A stretch of DNA of 64,000 bases from assembly GCF_947507565.1 (NCBI RefSeq), contig NC_089185.1, positions 744,001-808,000 on the forward strand, in the 5' to 3' direction. The first letter of the stretch is position 1, and every line of letters starts with the position of its first letter. Source of the stretch: Oscarella lobularis. Lineage: Eukaryota; Porifera; Homoscleromorpha; Homosclerophorida; Oscarellidae. Shown here in pieces: positions 1 to 10,865 of this stretch. The notes beneath the pieces were generated by a model. The model saw nothing but the letters and a program-made list of their open reading frames with translations. It did not search any database and was not told where the DNA came from. The position numbers and the translations under genes were made by a program.

Positions 1-3000
1 ATCCCAACTTCAAGGCTCGCGTGCAGAGGGCAACGACTCGCTTGGAAGCAGGTGGGAAGACGTAAAAAAATGAACTATATTCGTTTTGATTTTTTATATG
101 TTTTAGCTATTCCCGGAATGTCTTCGACGTCCAATCGGGTGATCAGTAACATTCGCGATTCGCAGGCCCAGCAGAATTTCGCCGATGCGATGCGAGAGCT
201 TCTCGAAGGCGTTCGCGAGGTGAGGTACTCTCTGGACGGCGACAGAGCCGCCTCTGAGGAACCGATTGTGGTGAGAAAGAAAGTCATAGCAGGAAGAGGT
301 AAGACGATAGATAGATAGATACCTTATTCGTCATCGTCTCCTCTTCTCTGTTCAGAAAGTCCCGCGGTTCGCGACGCGGCCGTGCAGATGACAGCGCCCC
401 AGCTTCTCCACGGTCCCAAATACATGTCGACGCCGTCGGCGAGCGACAGCCGCGCCGAGCCGTACAATCCGTACAAGCAAATGTTCGCCACTCCGAGCGG
501 ACGAGACGAGACGATCCAAGAAAAGAAGAGTCTTCTCGTCGGATCGGCACAGTCGACGGCCGCTTCCGTGCTGGAACAATTAGGCAAGTCGGCGACGGCA
601 CACAGTTCGGTGCTTCCGTCGCCGACGCTGCCCGACTTCGGCTACTTGGGAAATGCGAACACAGCCGTTATGGCCGAAACGACGGCGAATCGGTTGGTTG
701 ACGCGGCGCAGTCTGGAGATCAGGATCGCGTCGATGCGCAATGCTCGGCGGCGACGTATCTCGGCGGGAATTTGATTGGTTTGGCCGAAAAAGCAGCCAA
801 TTCGTCAACAAATCGCGAAAAAATACGGTGGGTGAAAAAATAACGCTGTTCTCTGTAGGGAATTTTTTTCTTTAGGTTGGTGCACGTCACGGCGGCTGAG
901 ATCGAGAAGCTCGTTCCCCAGATGACCGAACTTGCGCATGCGGTGTGCGAGAATCCGGCAAACGAGGCGGCCGTCGAGCGGCTGAACACGCTCGCGCACG
1001 GCTGGGCGGAAAAAGTGCAAGTGCTCGCCGGCGCTCTCGACAGCATGGTGACGCCCTGGTCGGGACCGGCCGTTCGTTTGGCTCGCGTCGTACAGACGGG
1101 CGGCAGCAGTCTCAAACTCGATAAAGAGGTGACGTCAGTTACTGAGGGATTAGTTATGAAAATCCTCTCGGTCCTCAAAGAAATATATAGCTAACTGTCT
1201 TGTGCTTTGTCTTCAGGCCGAGTCTATGAGAGCTTTCTCGCGGAGAATGGGCAAACTGGCTCAGGCAGCCATAGCCGCTGCTGATGCCGAAGACAATGCC
1301 GAAATCACGAGCGGTGGCGGCGGCGGCGGCGGAATGGCTTCCTCAGCGATGGCGGCAACGCGTGATCCGGCTGCGGCGAAACGCGTTTCTCTTGTCGATT
1401 CGTTGAGTCGCGACGTGGAAAAGATGACGCCGAAAGTGATTGCCGCCGCTCAACGGGTGGCGACGAATCCTGGCGACAAGGCGGCGATCGAGCAGTTCGA
1501 GATGCTTCGTCGCGAGTGGGCGTCGAAAGTGAAGACTCTCGCCGTCGCCGTCGACGACATTACGATCGGAACGTCGTCGCCGGCGGAAGCGCTTACGCAG
1601 GCGGCGGAACGAAACGAACGCAGCGCTATCAAGGATCAAGGCGACGCGCTGCGACAGTACGCGTCGGCGCTCAAAGACGTCGCCGACTGCGCGAGCGCGG
1701 GGTTCGTAGAAACGAGAGAAAAAAAAGGAATGGACGCGGAGATGGGTTTTTCTTTAGGTGCGGCGATCCGGAGAAGGTGCAGGCGGTGAAAGTGACGTCG
1801 GGGCAGGTGGAGAAGTTGACCGTTCAGTTGGTCGATGCCGCCGGTGATATGGTGGAGACGGCCACTTGCGACGACGGGTCGGCGGAGAAACGCGGATTGC
1901 GATTGGATGCAACGGAGAAAATGGAATTGCTGAAGCGAGAGTGGGCCTCCAAGGTACGCTCTTTCATTCCCGTAATTAATCTCTCAATTTTTTTGTTTTT
2001 GTCTCTCAGGTTCATCTCCTAACTGCTGTTATTGATGATTTGACGTCGGAGGTGTCGTCGCCGGTTGACCGTTTGGCCGGATCGGCGTTGGCCGTGAGCC
2101 GAAGCGGCGGCATACAGAAAGACCGTCAGTTGGCCTCGTTTCGCGAGCAGGCGTCGTCGTTGCGCGCGCGCGTGGCGCGAGTCGAAGAACGCTGCCAGGC
2201 GGCCGTTCGAAATTCGGTGGAACGCGCCAAAGCGCAAAAAGTGCGCAACTGCACGGATTTCATGGCGAAATTGACCCCAGAAGTCATCTCCGCAGCTCGA
2301 GAATTATCCGGTAAGGATTCAAAATAAGCAGAGAGTAGTAGCATTGTGAATCTCCTTTTTTAAATTAGAAAATCCTGATCAAGTGACCGTTGAACACTTC
2401 CAGCTATTGCGTCGTCAGTGGGCCGGCAGAGCCCAGCTTTTGGTAACGACACTCGACGAAATCGCCGACGCCGACATGACCGCTGTATCGGGTAAAGACG
2501 TTGATTGTTTTCGCGTGGATTTTCTCCTTATTCGTACGCACGTCTAGCCGCCGTTCAAGATCTCCTGAGTCCGTCGTTGGCTGGCGCGGGCGGCGCCGGG
2601 GCCACGCCGAGTTCTCTCGCTTCTTTCGAGTCGTTCTCGTCGTCATATCGTCCCTTGTGAGACCCGCGACGGTTAAATAGTTATACACGACTTATTTCCT
2701 CGTTTTCTCTAGTCAACAGTCGTCTTTACTTCGCAGCGGTCGCACTCGCTCCGAGGAACAACTTTCATCGATGTCGTCATCAGAGACGCAGCGTAAACGC
2801 GCGAGTACGGGCGACGATATGATCAGCTTGGGTTCGTCGTTGAGCGGCGGAGGCGGAGTCGGCGGCGCCGGCGGGTCAAAGAAATCGTCGTCGTTTTTGT
2901 CGTCGGCCGCCGCTCAACCGACGCCGCCGTCGGCGCGCTCCGCTCAGCGTCGTCGTCGTCCTCTCAGTGCCGTCGAGCCGTCGGTGACGACGGCGACAGA

Positions 3001-3925
3001 AATGACTCGATCGGAAGAGGAGTTGTCTGCTGACATATCCTATCGTTCTATTCAGGTTTGCTCGCTTTGGCTGCGTGTTGGCGATTCTAGGACGGGTTTC
3101 TATACAGGAAGCAGCGCGATTGTTGCAGGAGGAAGTGAACGAGTTTGAAGTGGAGGGCAACGAGTTGATAATGAAAGCCAACGAAATGGCCGAGCAAATG
3201 ATACAGATGGCTGCTTATACTAGAGGAAAAGGAGAGTTGCAGGTGAGTTTTGTAAGGGGGGGGAAGGTGGTAGACTGACACGGGCGCGCTCCAGTCCAAA
3301 GCGGAAATGATTACGATGGCCAAAGCGATCGCTGCAAACGGAAACGTCATGGTTCGCTTTGCGAAGGGAGTTGCGGAACGTTGCGTCGATAAAAGGTAGG
3401 AGACAAAAGCGTGGAACCTCGATAGACGGGGGGGATTCCTATTTGGCTCTAGAATGAAAAAGGATTTGGAGTATTATGCCGAAGTCATTCCTACGATCAG
3501 TCAACAATTGAGAATCATTTCGTCGGTAAAAGCAGCGACACCTCGAGATCCTTCGGTGAGATTTGGTGGCAGATTCAAGCTCCAGGACAAAGCAATTTTT
3601 TCTCAATTTTGTAGGCAAACGTTATGCTAGTCAAAAATGCGCAGAATCTCATGCACGCCGTGACCAAAACCCTGCACGCGGCAGAGTCAGCTTGCATGAA
3701 AGTAAGTCGATTATACTATAGTTTTTTTTGTGTGAGGTACAGTATTCTTTTTAGGGTCTTCAGGATCTCGGCGCGGACGATGCTGCCACGGAAGTGGCAA
3801 TGCAGTGGAAACGGAAGGTGTATAAGCAGCGAACGCTTGAAGCGTTCACTGCTCCCATGGGTTCTCGAGGCCTTCGCAAGCTAAGTCGCTACGTGGCGCC
3901 GCCGCTTGCTCAAGGACCCAACTAA
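1..3925 (+). CDS. VCL: Vinculin-like adhesion protein, 3' half (first copy, truncated by window start)
   Basis: This is the C-terminal half of a vinculin-family protein, an actin-binding adaptor of cell-matrix and cell-cell junctions. Reading starts inside an exon at base 1 (NSDDPNFKARVQRATTRL, like the vinculin D4 helix with SEDPKF) and passes through about ten short introns to a TAA at 3923-3925. In order it holds the end of D4, a linker (about 320-700), four helical bundles that each contain a motif like KLTPxVxxAA...REWASKV (about 880-1110, 1200-1640, 1760-2090, 2040-2490), a Ser/Gly/Arg-rich linker (2750-3055) and the five-helix actin-binding tail (3110-3925; CVDKRMKKDLEYYAEVIPTI and KNAQNLMHAV are vinculin-tail matches). 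It is nearly identical to 6944-10865. Alpha-catenin is the main alternative, but VIPTISQQL and DPNFKARV fit vinculin better. Confidence 0.85.
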
Positions 3926-5610
3926 AAGGCAAGTTTATATCCTGTTTACTTGTGTTGTCTTTTTTTTGTTATTGTTTTCGTGAGGGTCTTTATTAGATTT
4001 CAACTTGAGCATGCGCGTAGCTCGCCTTCGGCCTCGTGGCGTGCGACGAACGTGGCGGCGTTTGCGACGACCGAAAGAAGCGTTTCGCTGTGACGAGAGG
4101 CTTCTACGGCAACAAGGCAAGTGTTTAACGGCGATGCAAGCTCGAATCACTTCGTTCTTTCGTCGATTAATCGCGCACGTTTTTCGCAGACGATCGTCCT
4201 TCCCGAAAAAAAGCTCGTCGGCTTCCATCAAAGACCGCGAACCAGTGTAAGTATCTTTGTGCACCCTTTTCGGGGTACTCATGGCGTTCTTCGCGACGGT
4301 CTTGCCCTCCCAGCGCGCGATTGCGTCATGAGGCCCCCCGAACTATGGGATCCAAAAGAAAACTGGCCATGGGCTGTAGTCGTAGTTTTTTGGCAAACCA
4401 TCTATAGGATTTATATGTTCGCAAACTGAAGTGGACTCTTTTTTAGCTTTTTCTGCGAGCTGAAGTGAAGAAAAATGCCAACGTCGACGAAGTAGAAGAG
4501 AATTTTATCGCGCTTTTTTTTTTAATGCATGAAGTTGTAGTGCATGAAATTAGCGGTAGATCCATGCAGCTTTTGATCTCCAGGGTATGGAGACAAAAGC
4601 GACGCACTTTAGCTCGCCCTTTAGCTCAGGGACTTGCATGCACGCGCGTTATATATAGAAAGCGTGCAAGTCTCTGAGGTAGAACTTGCCGTAAAGTAGG
4701 AGAAACTATGTTCAAAATTTTATTTAATAAATATCCCGGATGTAAAACAAAAACTAAATGTTCTCCCGCGTCTCCCCTTCCTCCTCCTCCTCCTCCTCCT
4801 CCTCCTCCTCTTTCTTTGGCTGTTCCTGGGCCGTCGCTCCTGCGCTGCCGCTTGACCTCCTGGCCAAGCGGTGGGACTGAGACTGCAGTCCCCACAGTGA
4901 ACTTTAACCCAAGTCCACAGGGGGTAGGCACATTAACCTCCAGCCACCAAGGAGGGAGACTTTAACCCAAGTCCCCAGGGGAGAGCACATTAACCTCCAG
5001 CCCACAAGGAGGGAGACTTTGCCCAAGTCCCCAGGGTGAACTTTAACCCAAGTCCACAGGGGAGGCGCTGATTAACCTCCAGCCCACAAGGAGGGAGACT
5101 TTGACCCAAGTCCCCAGGGTGATGGCTTCGTCTACATCTTCTTCTTTCTGCATCTAAAATCGTCAGATTGATTGATTGATCCGTTGGGGAGAGGAGAAAA
5201 CTAAAAATCAAATTGAAATCATTGCACTCAGATATGCATATAGTCTTCTTTACCTTGAATGACTTGAGAAAGACGGTGGAGGAGGAGGGAATTGATCCAC
5301 GTGTTGATATTGACATCTACAAAAAATGCTGATTTAGCAAAAATTTGAGGTGTGAGGTCAATTTGGCACCGCAAGATCAAACAAGCAACCAATCCCCATT
5401 GTTTTATAAAGAAATCTTAGGAATCGGAGAGGTCACCAAACTGACCAAAAACCGTGTGCTATAGTTCAGGGATGCTAAAAAATCTCAACTCACGGATTTC
5501 CAAATAAACGCACTAGATCTACTCTACTTTATCAGTAGAACAACCCTACGAGGTCAAACAGTTCGTACGGATCAAATTTCACACTAAAAAGACCCATTTC
5601 CGGTACGCAT
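3926..5610. other. Vinculin 3' flank, no supported gene
   Basis: No convincing coding region. Right after the stop, AAG|GCAAGT would fit a GC-type splice donor, so a spliced 3' UTR is possible but unproven. The arginine-rich open frame around 4005-4250 carries indels between the two copies and resembles no family I know. The rest holds a CCT microsatellite (about 4787-4811), a minisatellite (about 4910-5124) and the first part of the repeat described at 12240-12790. Confidence 0.6.
4910..5124. repeat. Minisatellite, unit about 58 bp
   Basis: Three or more imperfect direct units that begin CCCAAGTCCMCAGGG and contain TTAACCTCCAGCC and AAGGAGGGAGACTTT. One shorter unit of about 25 bp lies inside the array. 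The array is copied at about 11812-12024. Confidence 0.85.
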
Positions 5611-5810
5611 NNNNNNNNNNNNNNNNNNNNNNNNNNNNNNNNNNNNNNNNNNNNNNNNNNNNNNNNNNNNNNNNNNNNNNNNNNNNNNNNNNNNNNNNNN
5701 NNNNNNNNNNNNNNNNNNNNNNNNNNNNNNNNNNNNNNNNNNNNNNNNNNNNNNNNNNNNNNNNNNNNNNNNNNNNNNNNNNNNNNNNNNNNNNNNNNNN
5801 NNNNNNNNNN
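5611..5810. other. Assembly gap of exactly 200 Ns
   Basis: A run of 200 unknown bases. A round 200 is a common fixed scaffolding gap size, so its length says nothing about the real distance. Left of it lies 3' flank of vinculin; right of it lies the middle of a vinculin exon. The join therefore skips the 5' end of the gene and cannot be taken as contiguous. Confidence 0.98.
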
Positions 5811-8800
5811 CCAGGCACCAACAAGCAGACGGTCAGCGCGGATTTGGATCGTCACATGGAAGCGATTGTGCGCAATAGCATGGCCGTGGCGCACGTCTGC
5901 TCCGATCCTATACGCCAGGAAATATTCCAATCGTGCCACGAGGTCAGTTGATATCGTGAAGGATTTGCGTTTCGTTGGAGATGGGGCTTTTTGAAGGTAA
6001 CCAAGTTGAGGAGACAGCTGAGTGACAATTTGCGAAGTGTGCAAAGTACGCCTGGGACCCAGTCAGTCAGGTAGGGGAAGAAAATCCGTTTGGATTTCCT
6101 TGCATAGTGCTCGTATTTTTTCCAAGGGATGCGTTTGATGCTACGGCTGAGCTTCTCTGTGAAGAATTCCGCGTCCTCGATCGACTCGTCAATGGTGCCG
6201 TCGTTCAGCAGGTGGCCACCGTTTTTGTCGACCCGTCGACGCACATACATCGGCTCATTGGAGCGGCCGTTTCGCCGGCCAGAACGGTCAGAGGGGGAAA
6301 AAATCGATACTCACGATAATAAAAAAACAACAACATACGTTCTTTTTTTATGAGAACAGACGTTGGATCCGATTCTTGAATTAAATGAGCCCATCGAAGC
6401 GTTCAAGGCTCACGCGGCAAGATTGAGTCAAGTTGCCACGTCCGCTGCAACCAGCTCGCAAGACGCAAGGAGTGAGAAAATCAAAGAATCTTTCTTTTTG
6501 ACGTCATTCTTCTCCGTCTCTTCCTCCTAGAGGTTCGCGTGATTCAAAGCACCGCGGCCGAATTGGACAAGCTCACGCCGCAGATTGTGTCGGCTGCCGT
6601 GGCAACGCGGCGTAACCCAGACGATGCCGTGGCGAAAGACCACTTGGAGTTGCTGCGTCGCGAGTGGGCGTCCAAAGTGCAATTGCTCACTGGCTCGCTC
6701 GACGAAATTACGGACAAGGGTCACTTCATGGCCGCCTCTGGTATAATAAACAAATAAAATAAGTAATACATAAATGATTTAATATTGTTTTCGAAGAGGC
6801 GAGCATTCGAGAAGAGATGGGTCGCTGTCGCGACGCCATCAAAGACGGCGACACGGAACGATTGGCCGTCGCCGCTCAGACGATCTGCGGTCGAGCGAGA
6901 CGAATTGCCGACGTTGGACGAGCGGAGATCAGCAACAGCGACGATCCCAACTTCAAGGCTCGCGTGCAGAGGGCAACGACTCGCTTGGAAGCAGGTGGGA
7001 AGACGTAAAAAAATGAACTATATTCGTTTTGATTTTTTATATGTTTTAGCTATTCCCGGAATGTCTTCGACGTCCAATCGGGTGATCGGTAACATTCGCG
7101 ATCCGCAGGCCCAGCAGAATTTCGCCGATGCGATGCGAGAGCTTCTCGAAGGCGTTCGCGAGGTTAGGTACTCTCTGGACGGCGACAGAGCCGCCTCTGA
7201 GGAACCGATTGTGGTGAGAAAGAAAGTCATAGCAGGAAGAGGTAAGACGATAGATAGATAGATACCTTATTCGTCATCGTCTCCTCTTCTCTGTTCAGAA
7301 AGTCCCGCGGTTCGCGACGCGGCCGTGCAGATGACAGCGCCCCAGCTTCTCCACGGTCCCAAATACATGTCGACGCCGTCGGCGAGCGACAGCCGCGCCG
7401 AGCCGTACAATCCGTACAAGCAAATGTTCGCCACTCCGAGCGGACGAGACGAGACGATCCAAGAAAAGAAGAGTCTTCTCGTCGGATCGGCACAGTCGAC
7501 GGCCGCTTCCGTGCTGGAACAATTAGGCAAGTCGGCGACGGCACACAGTTCGGTGCTTCCGTCGCCGACGCTGCCCGACTTCGGCTACTTGGGAAATGCG
7601 AACACAGCCGTTATGGCCGAAACGACGGCGAATCGGTTGGTTGACGCGGCGCAGTCTGGAGATCAGGATCGCGTCGATGCGCAATGCTCGGCGGCGACGT
7701 ATCTCGGCGGGAATTTGATTGGTTTGGCCGAAAAAGCAGCCAATTCGTCAACAAATCGCGAAAAAATACGGTGGGTGAAAAAATAACGCTGTTCTCTGTA
7801 GGGAATTTTTTTCTTTAGGTTGGTGCACGTCACGGCGGCTGAGATCGAGAAGCTCGTTCCCCAGATGACCGAACTTGCGCATGCGGTGTGCGAGAATCCG
7901 GCAAACGAGGCGGCCGTCGAGCGGCTGAACACGCTCGCGCACGGCTGGGCGGAAAAAGTGCAAGTGCTCGCCGGCGCTCTCGACAGCATGGTGACGCCCT
8001 GGTCGGGACCGGCCGTTCGTTTGGCTCGCGTCGTACAGACGGGCGGCAGCAGTCTCAAACTCGATAAAGAGGTGACGTCAGTTACTGAGGGATTAGTTAT
8101 GAAAATCCTCTCGGTCCTCAAAGAAATATATAGCTAACTGTCTTGTGCTTTGTCTTCAGGCCGAGTCTATGAGAGCTTTCTCGCGGAGAATGGGCAAACT
8201 GGCTCAGGCAGCCATAGCCGCTGCTGATGCCGAAGACAATGCCGAAATCACGAGCGGTGGCGGCGGCGGCGGCGGAATGGCTTCCTCAGCGATGGCGGCA
8301 ACGCGTGATCCGGCTGCGGCGAAACGCGTTTCTCTTGTCGATTCGTTGAGTCGCGACGTGGAAAAGATGACGCCGAAAGTGATTGCCGCCGCTCAACGGG
8401 TGGCGACGAATCCTGGCGACAAGGCGGCGATCGAGCAGTTCGAGATGCTTCGTCGCGAGTGGGCGTCGAAAGTGAAGACTCTCGCCGTCGCCGTCGACGA
8501 CATTACGATCGGAACGTCGTCGCCGGCGGAAGCGCTTACGCAGGCGGCGGAACGAAACGAACGCAGCGCTATCAAGGATCAAGGCGACGCGCTGCGACAG
8601 TACGCGTCGGCGCTCAAAGACGTCGCCGACTGCGCGAGCGCGGGGTTCGTAGAAACGAGAGAAAAAAAAGGAATGGACGCGGAGATGGGTTTTTCTTTAG
8701 GTGCGGCGATCCGGAGAAGGTGCAGGCGGTGAAAGTGACGTCGGGGCAGGTGGAGAAGTTGACCGTTCAGTTGGTCGATGCCGCCGGTGATATGGTGGAG

Positions 8801-10865
8801 ACGGCCACTTGCGACGACGGGTCGGCGGAGAAACGCGGATTGCGATTGGATGCAACGGAGAAAATGGAATTGCTGAAGCGAGAGTGGGCCTCCAAGGTAC
8901 GCTCTTTCATTCCCGTAATTAATCTCTCAATTTTTTTGTTTTGTCTCTCAGGTTCATCTCCTAACTGCTGTTATTGATGATTTGACGTCGGAGGTGTCGT
9001 CGCCGGTCGACCGTTTGGCCGGATCGGCGTTGGCCGTGAGCCGAAGCGGCGGCATACAGAAAGACCGTCAGTTGGCCTCGTTTCGCGAGCAGGCGTCGTC
9101 GTTGCGCGCGCGCGTGGCGCGAGTCGAAGAACGCTGCCAGGCGGCCGTTCGAAATTCGGTGGAACGCGCCAAAGCGCAAAAAGTGCGCAACTGCACGGAT
9201 TTCATGGCGAAATTGACCCCAGAAGTCATCTCCGCAGCTCGAGAATTATCCGGTAAGGATTCAAAATAAGCAGAGAGTAGTAGCATTGTGAATCTCCTTT
9301 TTTAAATTAGAAAATCCTGATCAAGTGACCGTTGAACACTTCCAGCTATTGCGTCGTCAGTGGGCCGGCAGAGCCCAGCTTTTGGTAACGACACTCGACG
9401 AAATCGCCGACGCCGACATGACCGCTGTATCGGGTAAAGACGTTGATTGTTTTCGCGTGGATTTTCTCCTTATTCGTACGCACGTCTAGCCGCCGTTCAA
9501 GATCTCCTGAGTCCGTCGTTGGCTGGCGCGGGCGGCGCCGGGGCCACGCCGAGTTCTCTCGCTTCTTTCGAGTCGTTCTCGTCGTCATATCGTCCCTTGT
9601 GAGACCCGCGACGGTTAAATAGTTATACACGACTTATTTCCTCGTTTTCTCTAGTCAACAGTCGTCTTTACTTCGCAGCGGTCGCACTCGCTCCGAGGAA
9701 CAACTTTCATCGATGTCGTCATCAGAGACGCAGCGTAAACGCGCGAGTACGGGCGACGATATGATCAGCTTGGGTTCGTCGTTGAGCGGCGGAGGCGGAG
9801 TCGGCGGCGCCGGCGGGTCAAAGAAATCGTCGTCGTTTTTGTCGTCGGCCGCCGCTCAACCGACGCCGCCGTCGGCGCGCTCCGCTCAGCGTCGTCGTCG
9901 TCCTCTCAGTGCCGTCGAGCCGTCGGTGACGACGGCGACAGAAATGACTCGATCGGAAGAGGAGTTGTCTGCTGACATATCCTATCGTTCTATTCAGGTT
10001 TGCTCGCTTTGGCTGCGTGTTGGCGATTCTAGGACGGGTTTCTATATAGGAAGCAGCGCGATTGTTGCAAGAGGAAGTGAACGAGTTTGAAGTGGAGGGC
10101 AACGAGTTGATAATGAAAGCCAACGAAATGGCCGAGCAAATGATACAGATGGCTGCTTATACTAGAGGAAAAGGAGAGTTGCAGGTGAGTTTTGTAATGG
10201 GGGGGAAGGTGGTAGACTGACACGGGCGCGCTCCAGTCCAAAGCGGAAATGATTACGATGGCCAAAGCGATCGCTGCAAACGGAAACGTCATGGTTCGCT
10301 TTGCGAAGGGAGTTGCGGAACGTTGCGTCGATAAAAGGTAGGAGAAAAAGCGTGGAACCTCGATAGACGGGGGGGATTCCTATTTCGCTCTAGAATGAAA
10401 AAGGATTTGGAGTATTATGCCGAAGTCATTCCTACGATCAGTCAACAATTGAGAATCATTTCGTCGGTAAAAGCAGCGACACCTCGAGATCCTTCGGTGA
10501 GATTTGGTGGCAGATTCAAGCTCCAGGACAAAGCAATTTTTTCTCAATTTTGTAGGCAAACGTTATGCTAGTCAAAAATGCGCAGAATCTCATGCACGCC
10601 GTGACCAAAACCCTGCACGCGGCAGAGTCAGCCTGCATGAAAGTAAGTCGATTATACTATAGTTTTTTTGTGTGAGGTACAGTATTCTTTTTAGGGTCTT
10701 CAGGATCTCGGCGCGGACGATGCTGCCACGGAAGTGGCAATGCAGTGGAAACGGAAGGTGTATAAGCAGCGAACGCTTGAAGCGTTCACTGCTCCCATGG
10801 GTTCTCGAGGCCTTCGCAAGCTAAGTCGCTACGTGGCGCCGCCGCTTGCTCAAGGACCCAACTAA
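5811..10865 (+). CDS. VCL: Vinculin-like adhesion protein (second copy, 5' end lost in the gap)
   Basis: This is the more complete vinculin copy. The first bases after the gap are coding (PGTNKQTVSADLDRHMEAIV), so the start codon and the D1/D2 head are missing. Exons at 5811-5942, about 6000-6070, 6130-6290 and 6360-6470 give the end of D2/D3 (QQVATVFVDPSTHIHRLIGA aligns with vinculin [21 protein letters not shown]). 6532-6740 is the D3b bundle (LDKLTPQIVSAA) and 6795-7230 is D4. From there the layout is as in the first copy: four further D3b-like bundles, a disordered linker, then the actin-binding tail, ending in TAA at 10863-10865. Introns are 45-90 bp. Compared with the first copy, the D4 exon differs by two amino acids (VISNIRDSQ against VIGNIRDPQ). 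The proline-rich linker of vertebrate vinculin is replaced by a Ser/Gly/Arg stretch. Confidence 0.85.

Larger units (their letters stand above)
1..5610. repeat. Segment duplicated at 6944-12520 (likely the other haplotype)
   Basis: Bases 1-5610 match 6944-12520 almost base for base through exons, introns and the 3' flank. Differences are scattered substitutions, homopolymer and microsatellite length changes, and small indels such as a 17-bp stretch near 4030 that is missing in the second copy. The match runs right up to the Ns, and the left edge of the window cuts it, so the true extent is unknown. High identity in introns as well as exons means the split is very recent or allelic. Confidence 0.95.

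Noticed and set aside
1-3925. Calling the gene alpha-catenin
   Set aside because: Both families share the fold and several motifs, but the D4 and tail matches (DPNFKARV, VIPTISQQL, KNAQNLMHAV) follow vinculin more closely, and there is no alpha-catenin-specific middle region in view.
4005-4250. Arg-rich open frame downstream of vinculin
   Set aside because: It carries a 17-bp indel between the two copies, which breaks the frame, and no recognisable domain.
5532-6044. Minus-strand open frame across the N gap
   Set aside because: Most of it is unknown bases; the flanks are antisense to vinculin coding sequence and 3' flank.
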